Source of the DNA: Paenibacillus senegalensis JC66
Lineage (GTDB): Bacteria > Bacillota > Bacilli > Paenibacillales > NBRC-103111
Assembly: GCF_000285515.1 (NCBI RefSeq)
Contig: NZ_HE610961.1
Location: 326,099 to 390,098 of the forward strand
Reading direction: 5' to 3'
Length of the DNA: 64,000 bases
This document shows, in pieces, positions 63,173 through 64,000 of the stretch. The position numbers were made by a program, and so were the translations under genes. The notes below the pieces were generated by a model. It worked only from the letters and a program-made list of their open reading frames with translations. It was not told the origin of the DNA and searched no databases. Every line of letters begins with the position of its first letter. Within the stretch, counting starts at the first letter, position 1.

Positions 63173-64000
63173 TTATTTACTTTGCAGATATCTGTCCAAG
63201 GCTGCTTGATTAATAGCCATGTAGTCTTCCAGGCCCATACGATTAATTGTGTTCACGTAGTTATCCCACTCGGAGAAAGAAGCAGCTCCGGAGATAAATT
63301 TGGACTGCATTTCTGTTACATAAGTGTTGATATCGGAATGCAGAGTCGTATAACGATCAGCTTCCTCTGAAGTAAACGTGAAGGTCGGCCAAATCTCGTC
63401 GATCAGATAAGGCTCCAGCTTCTCTGTTGCTTCAATGGATGCTGGCAGGGATTCGGCCCCTTTGAAGAACTGCTGACGGACAATGCCCGGATAGCTTCCG
63501 CCCGGCCAGGTTACATATTTGACCACTGCTTGTTCCATAGTCAAGCCTTGAGGGTTGTTGAGAATTTCATCGGTGTATTCCACTTCACCGTTTTCATTAA
63601 CAACGAAGCTCTCGCCTTCAAAGCCCATGAAGAACATCCGGTTACCTTCTTCACCGTAGAAGTGATCCATCCAGCGGATGGTTGCTTCAGGATGCTGGTT
63701 TTTGTCGGTGATAACGAACTGACCTAAGTGAACCAGCGGAGAGCGAATCTTTGTAACTAACTTGTCTCCATTAGGACCTTCAAGCGCAGGCAAGCCGACA
63801 AAGTTGGTCAAGCCCATCAGCGTTTCTGGACCGGTCGTCAGGATAGAACCGTACACCCCGTCTGCACCTTTAGCGAAGTATTCATTCGCGGTAATCGTAA
63901 AAATTTCATTCTCAAGCAAACCTTCGGTGTATAGTTTGTTCAGGAACTCCAGCTGCTCTCTGAAAGCGTCGGAAGTCGGAATGTATCTCAGTTCGTTCGT
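63173..64000 (-). CDS. extracellular solute-binding protein (ABC sugar uptake), C-terminal part
   Basis: The frame enters from beyond the window end and is open throughout (TNELRYIPTSDAFREQLEFL, then NKLYTEGLLENEIFTI). Features such as ATIRWMDHFYGEEGNRMFF and WPTFTFTSEEADRYTTLHSD are typical of the large lipoprotein solute-binding proteins of Paenibacillus (family 1, LipO-like) that feed oligosaccharide ABC importers. The signal peptide and lipobox lie outside. Only about 276 residues are visible. The substrate is unknown. Confidence 0.88.
   Translation of the reverse strand, partial: TNELRYIPTSDAFREQLEFLNKLYTEGLLENEIFTITANEYFAKGADGVYGSILTTGPETLMGLTNFVGLPALEGPNGDKLVTKIRSPLVHLGQFVITDKNQHPEATIRWMDHFYGEEGNRMFFMGFEGESFVVNENGEVEYTDEILNNPQGLTMEQAVVKYVTWPGGSYPGIVRQQFFKGAESLPASIEATEKLEPYLIDEIWPTFTFTSEEADRYTTLHSDINTYVTEMQSKFISGAASFSEWDNYVNTINRMGLEDYMAINQAALDRYLQSK

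Overview
The window looks like a low-GC Gram-positive chromosome, most likely Paenibacillus or a close relative. The evidence is SLH-domain surface proteins, strong AGGAGG ribosome sites, HrcA/CIRCE control of groES-groEL, a MhqR-type operator, split NHEJ genes, and the gene order thiL-tsaE-tsaB-rimI-tsaD / ABC-F / tat / groES-groEL, which parallels the Bacillus subtilis thiL-to-groEL neighbourhood. No rRNA, tRNA or CRISPR array was seen.

1-5.1 kb is a transposon graveyard. An IS21-family element (191-2680) sits inside the ATPase gene of an older transposon, whose end abuts a truncated MBOAT acyltransferase gene. An IS256-family element (3741-5072) follows. Both insertion sequences have terminal inverted repeats and exact target duplications (5 bp and 8 bp). 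5.1-20.4 kb is a surface-polysaccharide locus: two paralogous multidomain glycosyltransferases, a coiled-coil protein, a GT2 enzyme, a rhamnosyltransferase-like protein, a nucleotide-sugar dehydrogenase, an ABC-2 exporter whose two ATPase domains are fused in one chain, and divergently a Wzy/WaaL-type membrane protein and an SLH protein. 20.5-26.1 kb is a chain-length/phosphorylation operon: PHP phosphatase, SLH protein, Wzz-like protein, BY-kinase and a small membrane protein, with a clear promoter upstream. 26.5-35 kb holds an Ldh-family oxidoreductase, an LPXTG choice-of-anchor A protein, a secreted transglutaminase-like protein behind a class I c-di-GMP riboswitch, a BTAD response regulator, an MFS transporter, a 29-residue Hol-Tox-type toxin gene with a sequestered ribosome site, and a DUF4256 protein.

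35.2-37.6 kb is a small integrated island at the 3' end of groEL. The last 18 bp of groEL are duplicated at its far end, and the presumed groEL terminator lies beyond it. It carries a VapC-like PIN toxin with its partner and decayed ORFs, but no integrase. 37.6-52.4 kb is housekeeping: groESL, tatA/tatC, mogA, 5-formyl-THF cyclo-ligase, a frameshifted ABC-F gene, a dense DnaA-box cluster beside tsaD, and thiL-tsaE-tsaB-rimI-tsaD. 52.6-64 kb has ku plus separate LigD-type ligase and polymerase genes, a LysR remnant, a CYTH protein, wrbA and mhqR sharing an operator, helD with a possible attenuator, and the end of a solute-binding protein gene.

Two patterns run through the window. Intergenic gaps hold minisatellites and three copies of an approximately 200-bp imperfect-palindromic element (29.3, 41.1 and 59.0 kb). 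Several genes carry small frameshifts (istA, the nucleotide-sugar dehydrogenase, the ABC-F gene and an island ORF); some lie in homopolymers and could be sequencing errors.
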